DNA of 29,877 nt from CAYNEL01 sp964396225 (GCA_964396225.1 CAYNEL010000008.1:1-29877), one strand, 5' to 3'. Numbered from the stretch's first letter, positions 20,315 to 27,568 are shown. Notes: generated by a model from the sequence alone, not told the origin. Translations and numbers: made by a program.

Positions 20315-20860
20315 TCAGGTAGCTGGAGCTTCAGCCGCGGGAACAACTGGGGAAGGTACGCCGTCCTCGGCAGCCGGAACGGTCGCCGGTATCCCTTCGG
20401 TCTCCTCTTCCGAGGTGGCGTCCTCTTCAGCCGCTTCCTCCCCTGCCGCGCCTTCCTCTTCGGTCATCTCCTCCTCGGGGACATAGGTCGCCGGGTCGTT
20501 GCAGGTATAGGTCTCGTCCGGATCGTCCTCCGTACAGAGTTCCTCGGTACAGTCCTCCTCACCCTCCTCGCAGCGGAGGGGCAGACACTCGTCCGAACCG
20601 AGCGGACAGTCGGGGAAATTGTAGGCCTTCTTGTAGAGGAGTTTGTAGTAGACGGTCTCGCCACCCTCCTCGGTCAGGCAGACTTGGAGCTCAGGATCGC
20701 AGGTGGTGACGAAACAGCGCTCCGTGGCCGGATCACACGCTCCCTGGGCCAAGACGATGTAGTCGCGCTTGACCATATAGCGATCATAGGTGAGCCAGGT
20801 CGAGACGCCGATGGCGACCACGAGGACGCCGAACAACAGTTTCGATTTCCAATCGTGCAT
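20315..20860 (-). CDS. Anchored protein with regularly spaced cysteines, unknown function
   Basis: A 181-residue protein. A single N-terminal TM segment (about 8-25, LLFGVLVVAIGVSTWLTY) follows a short basic tail, so the rest is probably outside. Ten cysteines show strict spacing: C42-x6-C49-x4-C54-x6-C61, then C85-x6-C92-x4-C97-x6-C104-x4-C109-x10-C120. The first module reads CDPATERCFVTTCDPELQVC. The C-terminus (about 126-181) is an acidic, Ala/Pro-rich disordered tail. Disulfide-stabilised mini-modules or metal binding are both possible. I know no named family. The start at 20860 has AACCCCT before it, with no SD. Confidence 0.75.
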   Translation of the reverse strand: MHDWKSKLLFGVLVVAIGVSTWLTYDRYMVKRDYIVLAQGACDPATERCFVTTCDPELQVCLTEEGGETVYYKLLYKKAYNFPDCPLGSDECLPLRCEEGEEDCTEELCTEDDPDETYTCNDPATYVPEEEMTEEEGAAGEEAAEEDATSEEETEGIPATVPAAEDGVPSPVVPAAEAPAT

Positions 20861-20882
20861 AGGGGTTTGTTTTGCTACCGGT

Positions 20883-20891
20883 AGTATACCA
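20883..20891 (-). promoter_or_regulatory. Extended -10 promoter of the cysteine-repeat protein gene
   Basis: Minus-strand TGGTATACT (20891-20883). No convincing -35 hexamer is present; the TG extension could compensate. Confidence 0.5.
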
Positions 20892-20903
20892 CGCTTCCCG
20901 GAC

Positions 20904-20935
20904 CAAAAAGAACCCCCGCGGCATGGCCGTGGGGG
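20904..20935 (-). terminator. Intrinsic terminator after the 124-residue unknown gene
   Basis: Minus-strand CCCCC-a-CGGC / GCCG-c-GGGGG with loop CAT (20935-20913), then TTCTTTTT. Confidence 0.8.
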
Positions 20936-20955
20936 AGGGTACGGGAAAGGCGTCG

Positions 20956-21330
20956 TCAGAGCGGGTGGTAGGTGTCGCCGAGCGCGGGGACGCCCGGCAG
21001 CGGCAAGAGCGCCCCGAGGCGCCGTTCGACCAGTTCGGAGTGGAGATAACTCGGCATAGTGACGCCACCGATGGTGGTCTCGTCGGTGTCGAAAACGCCG
21101 TCGGGCTGGGCGCGTTCCATCCGGAGCATCAGGCACTGGCACCGCCTCGCGAATTTCCCCGCCGTTCTCGGGTCGCTGTCCTGCCAGTAGACGGCTAGGG
21201 CGTAAGCGATCTCCGCGGCCTTGAAATGCCGTTCCGGGTCGGACGAACGCCGGTCGGACGTGTAGCGCTCGGCCAGCTCGCCTGGAGTCAGGCCCGCGAG
21301 TGAAAGGGCTTCGGTATCAAGCTGGCCCAT
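20956..21330 (-). CDS. Soluble protein of unknown function (124 residues)
   Basis: I do not recognise this protein. It is hydrophilic and largely helical in the N-terminal two thirds. There is a segment HFKAAEIAYALAVYWQDSDPRTAGKFARRC (about 35-64) that resembles a TPR- or SEL1-like helix pair, then TIGGVTMPSYLHSELVERRLGALLPLPG. There is no signal or TM segment. The ATG at 21330 has a strong SD (GGGAGG) seven bases upstream. That SD lies within a 20-codon upstream ORF which overlaps this gene's start. It has its own promoter (21469-21497) and terminator, so it is an independent, regulated unit. Confidence 0.65.
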   Translation of the reverse strand: MGQLDTEALSLAGLTPGELAERYTSDRRSSDPERHFKAAEIAYALAVYWQDSDPRTAGKFARRCQCLMLRMERAQPDGVFDTDETTIGGVTMPSYLHSELVERRLGALLPLPGVPALGDTYHPL

Positions 21331-21379
21331 AGGGCACCTCCCGCGTGGCGGACGTGGGACAAAGGTACGCGTATCGCAT
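21317..21379 (-). CDS. 20-codon leader ORF overlapping the next gene's start
   Basis: ATG at 21379-21377 with SD GGGAGG seven bases upstream; it ends at TGA 21319-21317, inside the next gene. The peptide is MRYAYLCPTSATREVPYGPA. It contains the SD and start codon of the 124-residue gene, a layout typical of translational coupling or a regulatory leader peptide. It is too short to judge by composition. Confidence 0.4.
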   Translation of the reverse strand: MRYAYLCPTSATREVPYGPA

Positions 21380-21468
21380 CAGGGTTCCTCCCGTTCGGAT
21401 GTGGTGGTTTGGATGGAAAGGACTGGCAGGGGTGTCTGCTCTCAAGGAAAGCCTCCCTAGCATTGAAA

Positions 21469-21497
21469 ACGATACAACAAAACCGTGGATCTGGCAA
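21469..21497 (-). promoter_or_regulatory. Sigma70 promoter of the leader ORF and 124-residue gene
   Basis: Minus-strand TTGCCA (21497-21492), 17-base spacer, TATCGT (21474-21469). The leader to the main ATG is about 130 bases. Confidence 0.7.
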
Positions 21498-21520
21498 CCC
21501 CATCATTGAAGGCCCGGCGT

Positions 21521-21997
21521 TTACAGGGAGAGAGCCAGCAGGAGCACGTCGTATTTCCGACGCCCTTTCTTGAAGGCGCCCCGGAAGCGTCCAGCATGCT
21601 CGAAGCCAAAAGCCCGATAGAGACGGAGGGCCGGGCGGTTGCCGGCCACCACCTCGAGGGTGATGAGGGTGCGGCGGCGGCGTTTCAAGTGTTCGATGGC
21701 GCGGGCCAGGAGAGCCGAGCCGTACCCCATCCCCTGCCATTCCGGCGCCACGGCCAGGTATTGGACACGGGCCACGTGGCGGCTCTCGGCCACTCTCGGA
21801 AAAAAAATAATGGCGCAGCCGGCGATCCGCCCCTCCGTCTCAAGGACAAGGAGGCGGCGTACGGGACTCTGGACGAGGCGGCGGAACTCCCCGGCCGAAC
21901 CGGATTCCGAGAACAGGAAGCGGGCCACCCGCCGGACGCGACGATCGAACGTGAGGAAAGCTCGCTCATCGGCGGGAGTGGCCAGGCGGATGCGCAT
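21521..21997 (-). CDS. GNAT acetyltransferase, RimI-like
   Basis: A 158-residue GNAT-fold enzyme using acetyl-CoA. The acetyl-CoA binding motif A is VQYLAVAPEWQGMGYGSALL (Q/R-x-x-G-x-G/A), followed by LEVVAGNRPALRLYRAFGFE, the N-x-x-A-x-x-L-Y-x-x-x-G-F block of RimI-type enzymes. Protein N-terminal or small-molecule amine acetylation is possible; RimI itself acetylates ribosomal protein S18. The start at 21997 gives MRIRLATPAD, a typical GNAT beginning. There is no SD (GCGTATATG). It lies just downstream of the acidic-protein terminator. Confidence 0.8.
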   Translation of the reverse strand: MRIRLATPADERAFLTFDRRVRRVARFLFSESGSAGEFRRLVQSPVRRLLVLETEGRIAGCAIIFFPRVAESRHVARVQYLAVAPEWQGMGYGSALLARAIEHLKRRRRTLITLEVVAGNRPALRLYRAFGFEHAGRFRGAFKKGRRKYDVLLLALSL

Positions 21998-22026
21998 ATA
22001 CGCCCATCCTACCATGGAATGGCAAA

Positions 22027-22048
22027 CCCCTCCCGGGGGCGGGAGGGG
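22027..22048 (-). terminator. Hairpin terminator after the acidic coiled-coil protein gene
   Basis: Minus-strand CCCCTCCCG-CCCC-CGGGAGGGG (22048-22027), followed by TTTGCC. The stem is strong but the T-run short. Confidence 0.65.
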
Positions 22049-22083
22049 TGCTTGGAACCCGTATCGGTCAAAGGAGGGTCCGC

Positions 22084-23439
22084 CTAGCTCTGGAAGAGGC
22101 GGAAGACCCAACCAAAGATCCCGGGCACGTCCTCTTTGGAGAGGATAAACTGCTCGAGCTTCAGGTTCTCCTGGTCGAGCGAGGCGATGTGCTCGGTCAC
22201 CTTCGTTTTCAGCTCCTCGTCCTCCATTTCCTGGGCGATGAGCTGGAGGGCCGCGATGGTGACGCGGTTCTTCTCGAGCCGCTCCTGGAGGCCGCGGAGG
22301 CCGTTGTAGTCCGGCCCGACGAGGAATTCCGCCAGGTCGCTCCGGTCGGTCACTTCGTCGATGAGCTCGTTCTCTTCCTCGGCCGCTTGCTTGCGCTTTT
22401 CGGCCAGCTTCTTCAGGGTCTCACCAGTGGTGCCACCATAGATCTCAGCCAGCTCGATCAGGTTCTCGGTCTCGTCGTCCACATCGTCTTCATGGTCTTT
22501 GGCGAAATCGTCGTCCTCAGCGCCTAGGGCGAAAAGGGCCGCTTCCACCTGGTCCTTGACGCGCTTGACGGCGCGTTCGGTCGTCTCGGCCAGGGCGCTC
22601 GCCTGCGCAAACTGCCCGCCGTTGATGAGACTCTGGATATCGGCCACCTTGGCCTTCAGGGATTCGAGGGCGGACTCGAAATTCCCGGCGTCGCCTCCGG
22701 CCGCCTTGAGGGCGGCAATCTTACGCTCGGTCTGCGAGATGCGTTTGGTCACATCCTCCAGGTCGTCGACCGAATCCTCGTTGGACTTCAGGTCCTCTTC
22801 TTTGGCCTGGTGGGCGAGCTTCTTGATCTCGCGGGCCAGGGCCTCGGGATCGGTCACCGACGGGTCGCCCGACTGGAGAAGCGCGAGCTTCTCCTTGGCC
22901 GCGGCCAAAGCGGCGCTGGCCGCCTCGACGCTCTTGCCCTCGGCGATGGACTCGTTGATCTTCTTCTCGGCCTCGGCGATGCGCTTCAGGGCCTCTTCGA
23001 CAGGCGTGCGCTTGCCGCTGTGGTCGTCATCCTCGGTTTCGTCTTCGACTTCGTTCTCGTCTTCGAGCTCATCCTCGAGATCGTCGTCATCAGAGCTACC
23101 GGAACCACTATTGCTCTTCTTGGCAGCTTCACGGGCGCGCTCGGCCTCCTTCTTGGCGGCTTCGCGGGCCTTCTCGGCCTCCTTCTTGGCCTGCTCCTCT
23201 GCCTTGTCGTCGTCCTCGTCATCCTTGTCCTCATCCTCGTCCTTATCCTCGTCTTCATCCTCGTCCTTATCCTCATCTTCGTCCTCGTCCTCGTCTTCCT
23301 CGTCATCGTCGCCGAGGACGGAGGGCATGGAGTAGCCCCTCACCGCCGTGGTGTTGACGTACGAGAGTGAAAACGAAAAAGCTCCTACGATGAATAGGAG
23401 AAGCAAAAGCCGTGACATCGGCACGGATGGTTTCGCCAT
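22084..23439 (-). CDS. Secreted, highly acidic coiled-coil protein
   Basis: A 451-residue exported protein. The N-terminal hydrophobic segment (about 9-27, SRLLLLLFIVGAFSFSLSYV) acts as a signal or anchor. Then comes an uninterrupted Asp/Glu/Lys tract (44-79, units such as DEDEDEDK), a tandem AKKEAEKAREA / AKKEAERAREA helix (84-106), a second acidic stretch (116-139), and long predicted coiled coils (about 145-420, e.g. EALKRIAEAEKKINESI and LESLKAKVADIQSLI). The acidic blocks could bind Ca2+ or other cations or basic surfaces. No enzyme motif is visible. It could be a surface or stalk protein. ATG 23439 has no SD; ATG at codon 8 is an alternative start. Confidence 0.75.
   Translation of the reverse strand: MAKPSVPMSRLLLLLFIVGAFSFSLSYVNTTAVRGYSMPSVLGDDDEEDEDEDEDEDKDEDEDEDKDEDEDKDDEDDDKAEEQAKKEAEKAREAAKKEAERAREAAKKSNSGSGSSDDDDLEDELEDENEVEDETEDDDHSGKRTPVEEALKRIAEAEKKINESIAEGKSVEAASAALAAAKEKLALLQSGDPSVTDPEALAREIKKLAHQAKEEDLKSNEDSVDDLEDVTKRISQTERKIAALKAAGGDAGNFESALESLKAKVADIQSLINGGQFAQASALAETTERAVKRVKDQVEAALFALGAEDDDFAKDHEDDVDDETENLIELAEIYGGTTGETLKKLAEKRKQAAEEENELIDEVTDRSDLAEFLVGPDYNGLRGLQERLEKNRVTIAALQLIAQEMEDEELKTKVTEHIASLDQENLKLEQFILSKEDVPGIFGWVFRLFQS
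23203..23310 (-). repeat. Coding low-complexity repeat (Asp/Glu codons)
   Basis: About 108 bases of GAC/GAG/GAT triplets with periodic AAG, encoding acidic residues 44-79 of the exported protein, including two DEDEDEDK units (24-base period). It may expand or contract by slippage without breaking the frame. Confidence 0.8.
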
Positions 23440-23507
23440 AGTGTTTGTGTTACCGGATTACGCCCCAGATGGATATCGAGAGAGGCGGTATCCTGCGGGA
23501 TGGATAC

Positions 23508-23516
23508 AGTATAGCA
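23508..23516 (-). promoter_or_regulatory. Extended -10 promoter of the acidic protein gene
   Basis: Minus-strand TGCTATACT (23516-23508), right beside the stop codon of the upstream glycosyltransferase. A small GTATCC/GGATAC hairpin follows in the leader. The -35 is poor. Confidence 0.5.
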
Positions 23517-23518
23517 CG

Positions 23519-24688
23519 TCACGGCCGAGGATGGGTAGCCGCCTCCGTCAAGACGGTGAGCGTCTCCCGGGCGGCCGTCTCCCAGTCGAAGCCCCGGGCG
23601 CGCTCGCTCCCCGTACGCTTCAAGCGTTCGCGGAGGCTCTGGTCGGTGAGCACGGCCCGCATGGCCTGGTAGAGTTCCTCGGGTTGCCATGGGTCGACGA
23701 GGAGGGCTCCCTCGCCGAGCGTCTCAGGGAAAGCACTCGTCTCCGAGGCGATGACCGGCGTCCCGGCGGCCGCGGCTTCGAGGGGCGGGAAGCCGAAGCC
23801 CTCGTAGAAGGATGGGTAGACGAAGAGGGTGGCCAGGTTGTAGAGGGCCGCCTTGTCGTCCTCTTCGACGAAGCCGATATGGAGGATCTTGTCCCGGACA
23901 GGCGAGGCCAGGACGGCGGCCATGGTCTCCTCCGCCCGCCAGCCGTCCGAACCCGCGATGACGAGGGCGTACTTGCGCGTCTCGTCGGTCCCCTCGGCGT
24001 GGAGCTTCTCGAAAGCCCGGATGAGGGCAGCCAGGTTCTTCCTCGGCTCAAGCGTGCCCAGGTGGAGGATGAAGCGGTACGGGAGGCCGTACTTCTCCTT
24101 GACGGCCAGGAGCTCGGGACGGTTGCGGTCGATAGGACGGAAACGTTTGTCGAGCCCGCTCGGGACGACGGCGATGCGCTCCTCCGCGAGACCGTAGAAA
24201 TGCCGGAGGTCCCCCGCCGTCGAACGTGAGACGGCGATCACCCGCGCCGCCCGCCGCGTGAGTCCCGGGAAATTGACGAGGAAGTGCCAGAGTCGGCGGC
24301 GCCACGAGAAGGTCTCGGGATAGAGTTCGAAGGAAAGGTCGTGGGCCGTCACCACCAGAGGCGTCCCGCGTGACACCGCCACGAAGTTCAGGTTGGGTAT
24401 GAAGACCACGTCGGCGCCACCCACCAGCCGGTCGAGGCGCGGCCGGCGCAGGTACCAGAGGGAGAGGTTCAGGAGCTTGTTGGGCCAGCGGAAACGCATG
24501 AGGCGGACGTTGGCGTAACGCGAAAGCCACGAGAAGTCGGCAGGGATGTCTCCCCAGGCGTTGGTGAAGAGGAGGTAGGTGTTCTCCCGGTCGATGGCCA
24601 GGAGGTGACGGAGGAGTTCCCGGACGTACTCCTCGACGCCGGTGTGGCGGCCGTCATTCAAACAGCGGATGTCGATCAGGATGCGCAT
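23519..24688 (-). CDS. GT4 family glycosyltransferase (A)
   Basis: A 389-residue GT-B fold enzyme, probably cytosolic or membrane-associated, transferring a sugar from a nucleotide donor during surface glycan assembly. The N-terminal domain opens MRILIDIRCLNDGRHTGVEEY, with the glycine-rich acceptor loop near TGVEEYV. The C-terminal domain has FILHLGTLEPRKNLAALIRA, LVIAGSDGW, and the GT4 donor motif SFYEGFGFPPLEAAAAGTPV with the E-x7-E pair. The start at 24688 is chosen over an extended frame to 24739. It lies 93 bases after the Wzz-like gene, across an A+T-rich spacer. Sugar specificity cannot be told. Confidence 0.92.
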   Translation of the reverse strand: MRILIDIRCLNDGRHTGVEEYVRELLRHLLAIDRENTYLLFTNAWGDIPADFSWLSRYANVRLMRFRWPNKLLNLSLWYLRRPRLDRLVGGADVVFIPNLNFVAVSRGTPLVVTAHDLSFELYPETFSWRRRLWHFLVNFPGLTRRAARVIAVSRSTAGDLRHFYGLAEERIAVVPSGLDKRFRPIDRNRPELLAVKEKYGLPYRFILHLGTLEPRKNLAALIRAFEKLHAEGTDETRKYALVIAGSDGWRAEETMAAVLASPVRDKILHIGFVEEDDKAALYNLATLFVYPSFYEGFGFPPLEAAAAGTPVIASETSAFPETLGEGALLVDPWQPEELYQAMRAVLTDQSLRERLKRTGSERARGFDWETAARETLTVLTEAATHPRP

Positions 24689-24751
24689 AGCGGTCGTGAC
24701 AGTCGTAAGCGGCCCTCCGGAAACAATGACCAGGGTCAAATTGTAAATTTA

Positions 24752-24769
24752 TTTTGGAATTTGAAATTT
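24752..24769 (+). repeat. A+T-rich spacer motif, copy 2
   Basis: Plus-strand TTTTGGAATTTGAAATTT in an A+T-rich gap at about 24740-24785. It matches 17 of 18 bases of the motif at 10926-10943 (minus strand). Confidence 0.7.
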
Positions 24770-24781
24770 TCGGTTTTGAAA

Positions 24782-25399
24782 TTATTGGACGGGTTCCCGC
24801 CAGTAGTGCCGGACGAGGACCGTCCATACGCCGACGAAGAGGCCGATGAGGAGGGAGATGAGAAGAGCAAAGGAGAGCGGGGTACGGCCGTCCGTCACCA
24901 CCGGTTCCCCGCCCGTGACGGCGAACCAGGTCTCGTCCTTCCCTCCCTGGTTGAGAGCCGCCGTCTCGCGCTCGAGCACGGTCACCATCCCCTCCGCCAG
25001 GCGGAGGGCGGCCGGACGGGCGGTGGTGCGGTAGCGCACTCGGACGGCCTGGGAGGAGAGGCGTTCGGCCACGAAGACGCCCCGCATGAGGAAGGGGCGG
25101 GCGCTCTCCTGGGACACCTCGGCCTCGGCGAAGATATCCTCCACCACGCGCGGGGCCGAGAGCCAGCGCACCAGGGTGTCGGCGAAGCGTTCGTCGGCCT
25201 GGAGGCGGTAGAAACCGTCGTACTTGTAGGCGGCGGTCGTCTGCGAACCAGTCCGGGCCACGTTCAGGAGGAGATCGGCGTCATAGGTGACCGGCTGGAG
25301 GCGCTGCCACACGAAACCGACGAGGAGGCAGGCCAGGACGGCGATGAAAAAGGCTCGGGCGTCGCGACGGAAGAGGAGAACGAGTTCACGGAATTCCAT
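24782..25399 (-). CDS. Wzz-like polysaccharide chain-length/co-polymerase protein
   Basis: A 205-residue protein with the Wzz topology: an N-terminal cytosolic stub, TM1 at about 16-32 (AFFIAVLACLLVGFVW), a long external segment with helices, and TM2 at about 177-197 (FALLISLLIGLFVGVWTVLV). TM2 ends in a short basic tail. The N-terminal QPVTYDADLLLNVAR resembles the beta-strand region after TM1 in Wzz proteins. There is no fused tyrosine kinase or Walker box. It lies between two glycosyltransferases, supporting a role in surface polysaccharide export or length control. It is shorter than enterobacterial Wzz (about 330 residues), so the external domain is reduced. Confidence 0.72.
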   Translation of the reverse strand: MEFRELVLLFRRDARAFFIAVLACLLVGFVWQRLQPVTYDADLLLNVARTGSQTTAAYKYDGFYRLQADERFADTLVRWLSAPRVVEDIFAEAEVSQESARPFLMRGVFVAERLSSQAVRVRYRTTARPAALRLAEGMVTVLERETAALNQGGKDETWFAVTGGEPVVTDGRTPLSFALLISLLIGLFVGVWTVLVRHYWREPVQ

Positions 25400-25419
25400 A
25401 GGGGGACGGTTTGTTGGTG

Positions 25420-25504
25420 GACGAGTTCACGGGTTGGCGGGTTCAAATGTACCCTTTTGTTCCGATTCGACCGAACCCGTGAACACGTCAACCCGTAACG
25501 GGTT
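25420..25504. repeat. Inverted repeat and GGGTT heptamer cluster at the GT-Wzz junction
   Basis: The arm GACGAGTTCACGGGTT (25420-25435) and the complement of 25474-25489 match at 15 of 16 bases around a 38-base loop. An adjacent palindrome AACCCGT-A-ACGGGTT is at 25490-25504. Five RCGGGTT copies occur in 85 bases. The right arm and loop encode the last residues of glycosyltransferase B. Confidence 0.65.
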
Positions 25505-26638
25505 TCGCATAATCAATGGCTGGGTAGCCGAGCGGCGGACAAGATGTTCGGCGTAGGCGGTCTCGACCGCTTCCCGGATGCGCGCCTTGAACAGGGCGGT
25601 GTCGAAGCGGAGCGAACGCTCGCGGATGGAGGCGGGATCGAAAGCTTCCGGATCGAAATCCCGGACCGCCCTCTCGATGGCCTCTCCGGTCTGGCGGTCG
25701 AAGAAGACGCCGGTTCGGCCCTCTTCGAGATGCTCCACGATGTCCCCTCCCCGGTAGGCGATGAGGGGTCGGCCGCTGGCCATGGCCTCCACCGCCACTA
25801 TACCGAAGTCCTCCTCCTGGGGGAAGATGAAGGCCTTGGCCCGGGCGTAGTAGCCCGGGAGATCGGCATCCTCCACTCGGCCGAGGAATTCCACGGTCGG
25901 GCCGGCCAACGCCCTGAGCCGCGCCTCCTCGGGGCCGCGGCCGATGATCTTGAGCGGCAGCTTGAGGCGGTTGAAAGCCTCGATGGCGATGTCGTGGCGC
26001 TTGTAGGCGATGAGGCGACCCACCATGAGGTAGTAGTCCCCCCGCTCCTCGCGGGGCGCGATGAAGAAACGGCCCGTGTCCACGGGCGGATGGATGACGG
26101 CCGCTTCGCGGCGATAGTATTTCTGGATGCGCCGGGCCACGAAATTGGAGTTGGCGATGAGGCGGTCGGGCCGGCTGGCGCTCGCCCGGTCCCAGAGGCG
26201 CAAGGGGTTGACCGAGAACGGCACCAGCCGCTTCACCCAGGCCGGGAAGCCGAAGTCCTGGGCGTATTTCTGGCAGTCGTCCCAGGCATAGCGCATGGGC
26301 GTGTGCATATAGCAGAGGTGGAGCGTCCCGGGACCGGTGATGAGGCCCTTGGCATAGCTCGACGAATCGGAGAGTACCACGTCGAACGAGGAAAAATCGA
26401 ACTCCTCCACGGCCAGCGGCATGAGGAGCGGGAAGAGACGATGGTTGCGTCGCACCCAGGGGTAGGCCTGGAGGAAGGAAGTGCGGATGTCGCGGTCGGC
26501 GAACGCCCCGCGCATGGCCTCCTGGTCGTAGATCAGGGTGTAGATGGGCGCCTCAGGGAACATCTCGGTGAAAGCCTGGAGGACGCGTTCGGCACCGCCG
26601 TGCTGGACCAAGTAGTCGTGGGCGAGGGCAATCTTCAT
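25427..26638 (-). CDS. GT4 family glycosyltransferase (B)
   Basis: A 403-residue GT-B enzyme. It opens with MKIALAHDYLVQHGGAERVL, with the acceptor-loop glycines, typical of mannosyl- or rhamnosyltransferases of the WbaZ type. The C-terminal donor domain has YYLMVGRLIAYKRHDIAIEA, LPLKIIGRGPEEARLRAL, VEFLGRVEDADLPGYYARAK and the E-x7-E block EEDFGIVAVEAMASGRPLIA. The start at 26638 is preferred over in-frame upstream codons. The last about 25 residues (from RNPLRVDVF) are encoded by an inverted-repeat cluster and look like an added tail rather than part of the fold. It is probably in the same pathway as the downstream Wzz-like protein. Confidence 0.92.
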   Translation of the reverse strand: MKIALAHDYLVQHGGAERVLQAFTEMFPEAPIYTLIYDQEAMRGAFADRDIRTSFLQAYPWVRRNHRLFPLLMPLAVEEFDFSSFDVVLSDSSSYAKGLITGPGTLHLCYMHTPMRYAWDDCQKYAQDFGFPAWVKRLVPFSVNPLRLWDRASASRPDRLIANSNFVARRIQKYYRREAAVIHPPVDTGRFFIAPREERGDYYLMVGRLIAYKRHDIAIEAFNRLKLPLKIIGRGPEEARLRALAGPTVEFLGRVEDADLPGYYARAKAFIFPQEEDFGIVAVEAMASGRPLIAYRGGDIVEHLEEGRTGVFFDRQTGEAIERAVRDFDPEAFDPASIRERSLRFDTALFKARIREAVETAYAEHLVRRSATQPLIMRNPLRVDVFTGSVESEQKGTFEPANP

Positions 26639-26722
26639 AAGAGCCGGTTGAAATCCGATTACCTCCATGGCACACGCCGGATCGCGAACGGAAACCAATA
26701 CGCGACAGCCTCTCAGTTTTTT

Positions 26723-27058
26723 TCAATCAATCACCAGTCCGACGATCCACTGGAAGACCGAGAGGACGAGGGCGCCCCAGAAGGCGGCCATGAAACCGGC
26801 CACCGCGAATCCCGGGACGATGGAGGCCGAGAGCCAGAAGAGGAAGGCGTTGATGACGAAGGTGAAGAGGCCGAGCGTCAGGATGTTGACCGGCAGTGTC
26901 AGGATGATCAAAAGCGGCTTGACCACGGCGGTGAGGAGTCCCCAGACGAGAGCCACGAGGAGCGCCGTCACAAAGCCGCGCAAGTGGATACCCGAGACGA
27001 GGTTGGCCACGGCCACAAAGAGAAGCGCGTGGATGGCCCATTTGGCGAGGAGGGTCAT
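26723..27058 (-). CDS. Small four-TM membrane protein of the phage_holin_4_2 (PF04020-like) family
   Basis: A 111-residue polytopic protein with four hydrophobic helices (about 8-24, 29-48, 53-76 and 85-108). Family wording is visible: A-N-L-V-S-GI-LRGF, WGLLTAVVKPLLIILTLPVN and LGLFTFVINAFLFWLSASIV. Despite the Pfam name, chromosomal members are widespread and probably not lysis proteins; the function is unknown. It sits inside the glycan/envelope block, six bases after the cysteine-containing protein gene, so they are likely co-transcribed. Confidence 0.85.
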   Translation of the reverse strand: MTLLAKWAIHALLFVAVANLVSGIHLRGFVTALLVALVWGLLTAVVKPLLIILTLPVNILTLGLFTFVINAFLFWLSASIVPGFAVAGFMAAFWGALVLSVFQWIVGLVID

Positions 27059-27064
27059 AGGGTT

Positions 27065-27568
27065 CTAGGAGCGAGTAGGCTGGCAGACCGGGGCGATCGT
27101 ACAGCCCCGGGCGTTGCAGAGGGCCCCTTTGGGACCGCTGCACTCGGGGTAGGCGGCGCATTCGATGACAAAATCCCAGGCATCGGTGTCGCCCCCCTTC
27201 ACCACGAAGCGTACCCCTTCGCCCCCGCACATGTCGAGGACAGGCCAGGTCTCCTCACCCCGGTCGCAGAGGGGCGCGCCACCCGTCCCGGAAACCACCT
27301 GGCCGCCGGCGAGCCGGCAGGCGAGGCCGATGCGCGAGGCCGTAGTGGCGAGAGCCAGGTTGATGTCGGTGAGGGCGGTCTGGCGCCGGTCGGTGGCGTC
27401 CGCCTCGGGCGTCTCGTCCGCCTCGTCCGCCGGACGCTCTTCGGCCACGGCCAGCGTCGGCGTCTCTTCTGTCTCGGACGGGCCGCCGATGAGGAGCATC
27501 ACTGCGCCGACGACGGCCACGATCACTCCCCCGACGAGGAGGATGAGAGCCTTGGTGTTCTGGAACAT
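27065..27568 (-). CDS. Single-TM protein with cysteine-rich external domain, unknown function
   Basis: A 167-residue protein. A TM helix at about 7-28 (ALILLVGGVIVAVVGAVMLL) follows a short tail. A disordered acidic, Thr/Pro/Ala linker (30-62) leads to a compact C-terminal domain with eight cysteines (84, 101, 114, 137, 143, 151, 156, 162). It ends with CSGPKGALCNARGCTIAPVC. Disulfide bonding outside the cell is plausible. I recognise no family. Its architecture parallels the anchored cysteine protein at 20315-20860 but its spacing differs. It lies between the sugar transferase and the holin-like gene. Confidence 0.7.
   Translation of the reverse strand: MFQNTKALILLVGGVIVAVVGAVMLLIGGPSETEETPTLAVAEERPADEADETPEADATDRRQTALTDINLALATTASRIGLACRLAGGQVVSGTGGAPLCDRGEETWPVLDMCGGEGVRFVVKGGDTDAWDFVIECAAYPECSGPKGALCNARGCTIAPVCQPTRS

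Noticed and set aside
23203..23310. CRISPR-like repeat array
   Set aside because: The repeats are triplet-based, in frame and encode Asp/Glu/Lys. There are no spacers of constant length and no cas genes.
26723..27058. Prophage remnant suggested by a phage_holin_4_2-like protein
   Set aside because: There is no endolysin, integrase or structural gene nearby. This family is common in bacterial chromosomes, and the gene is embedded in an envelope cluster.
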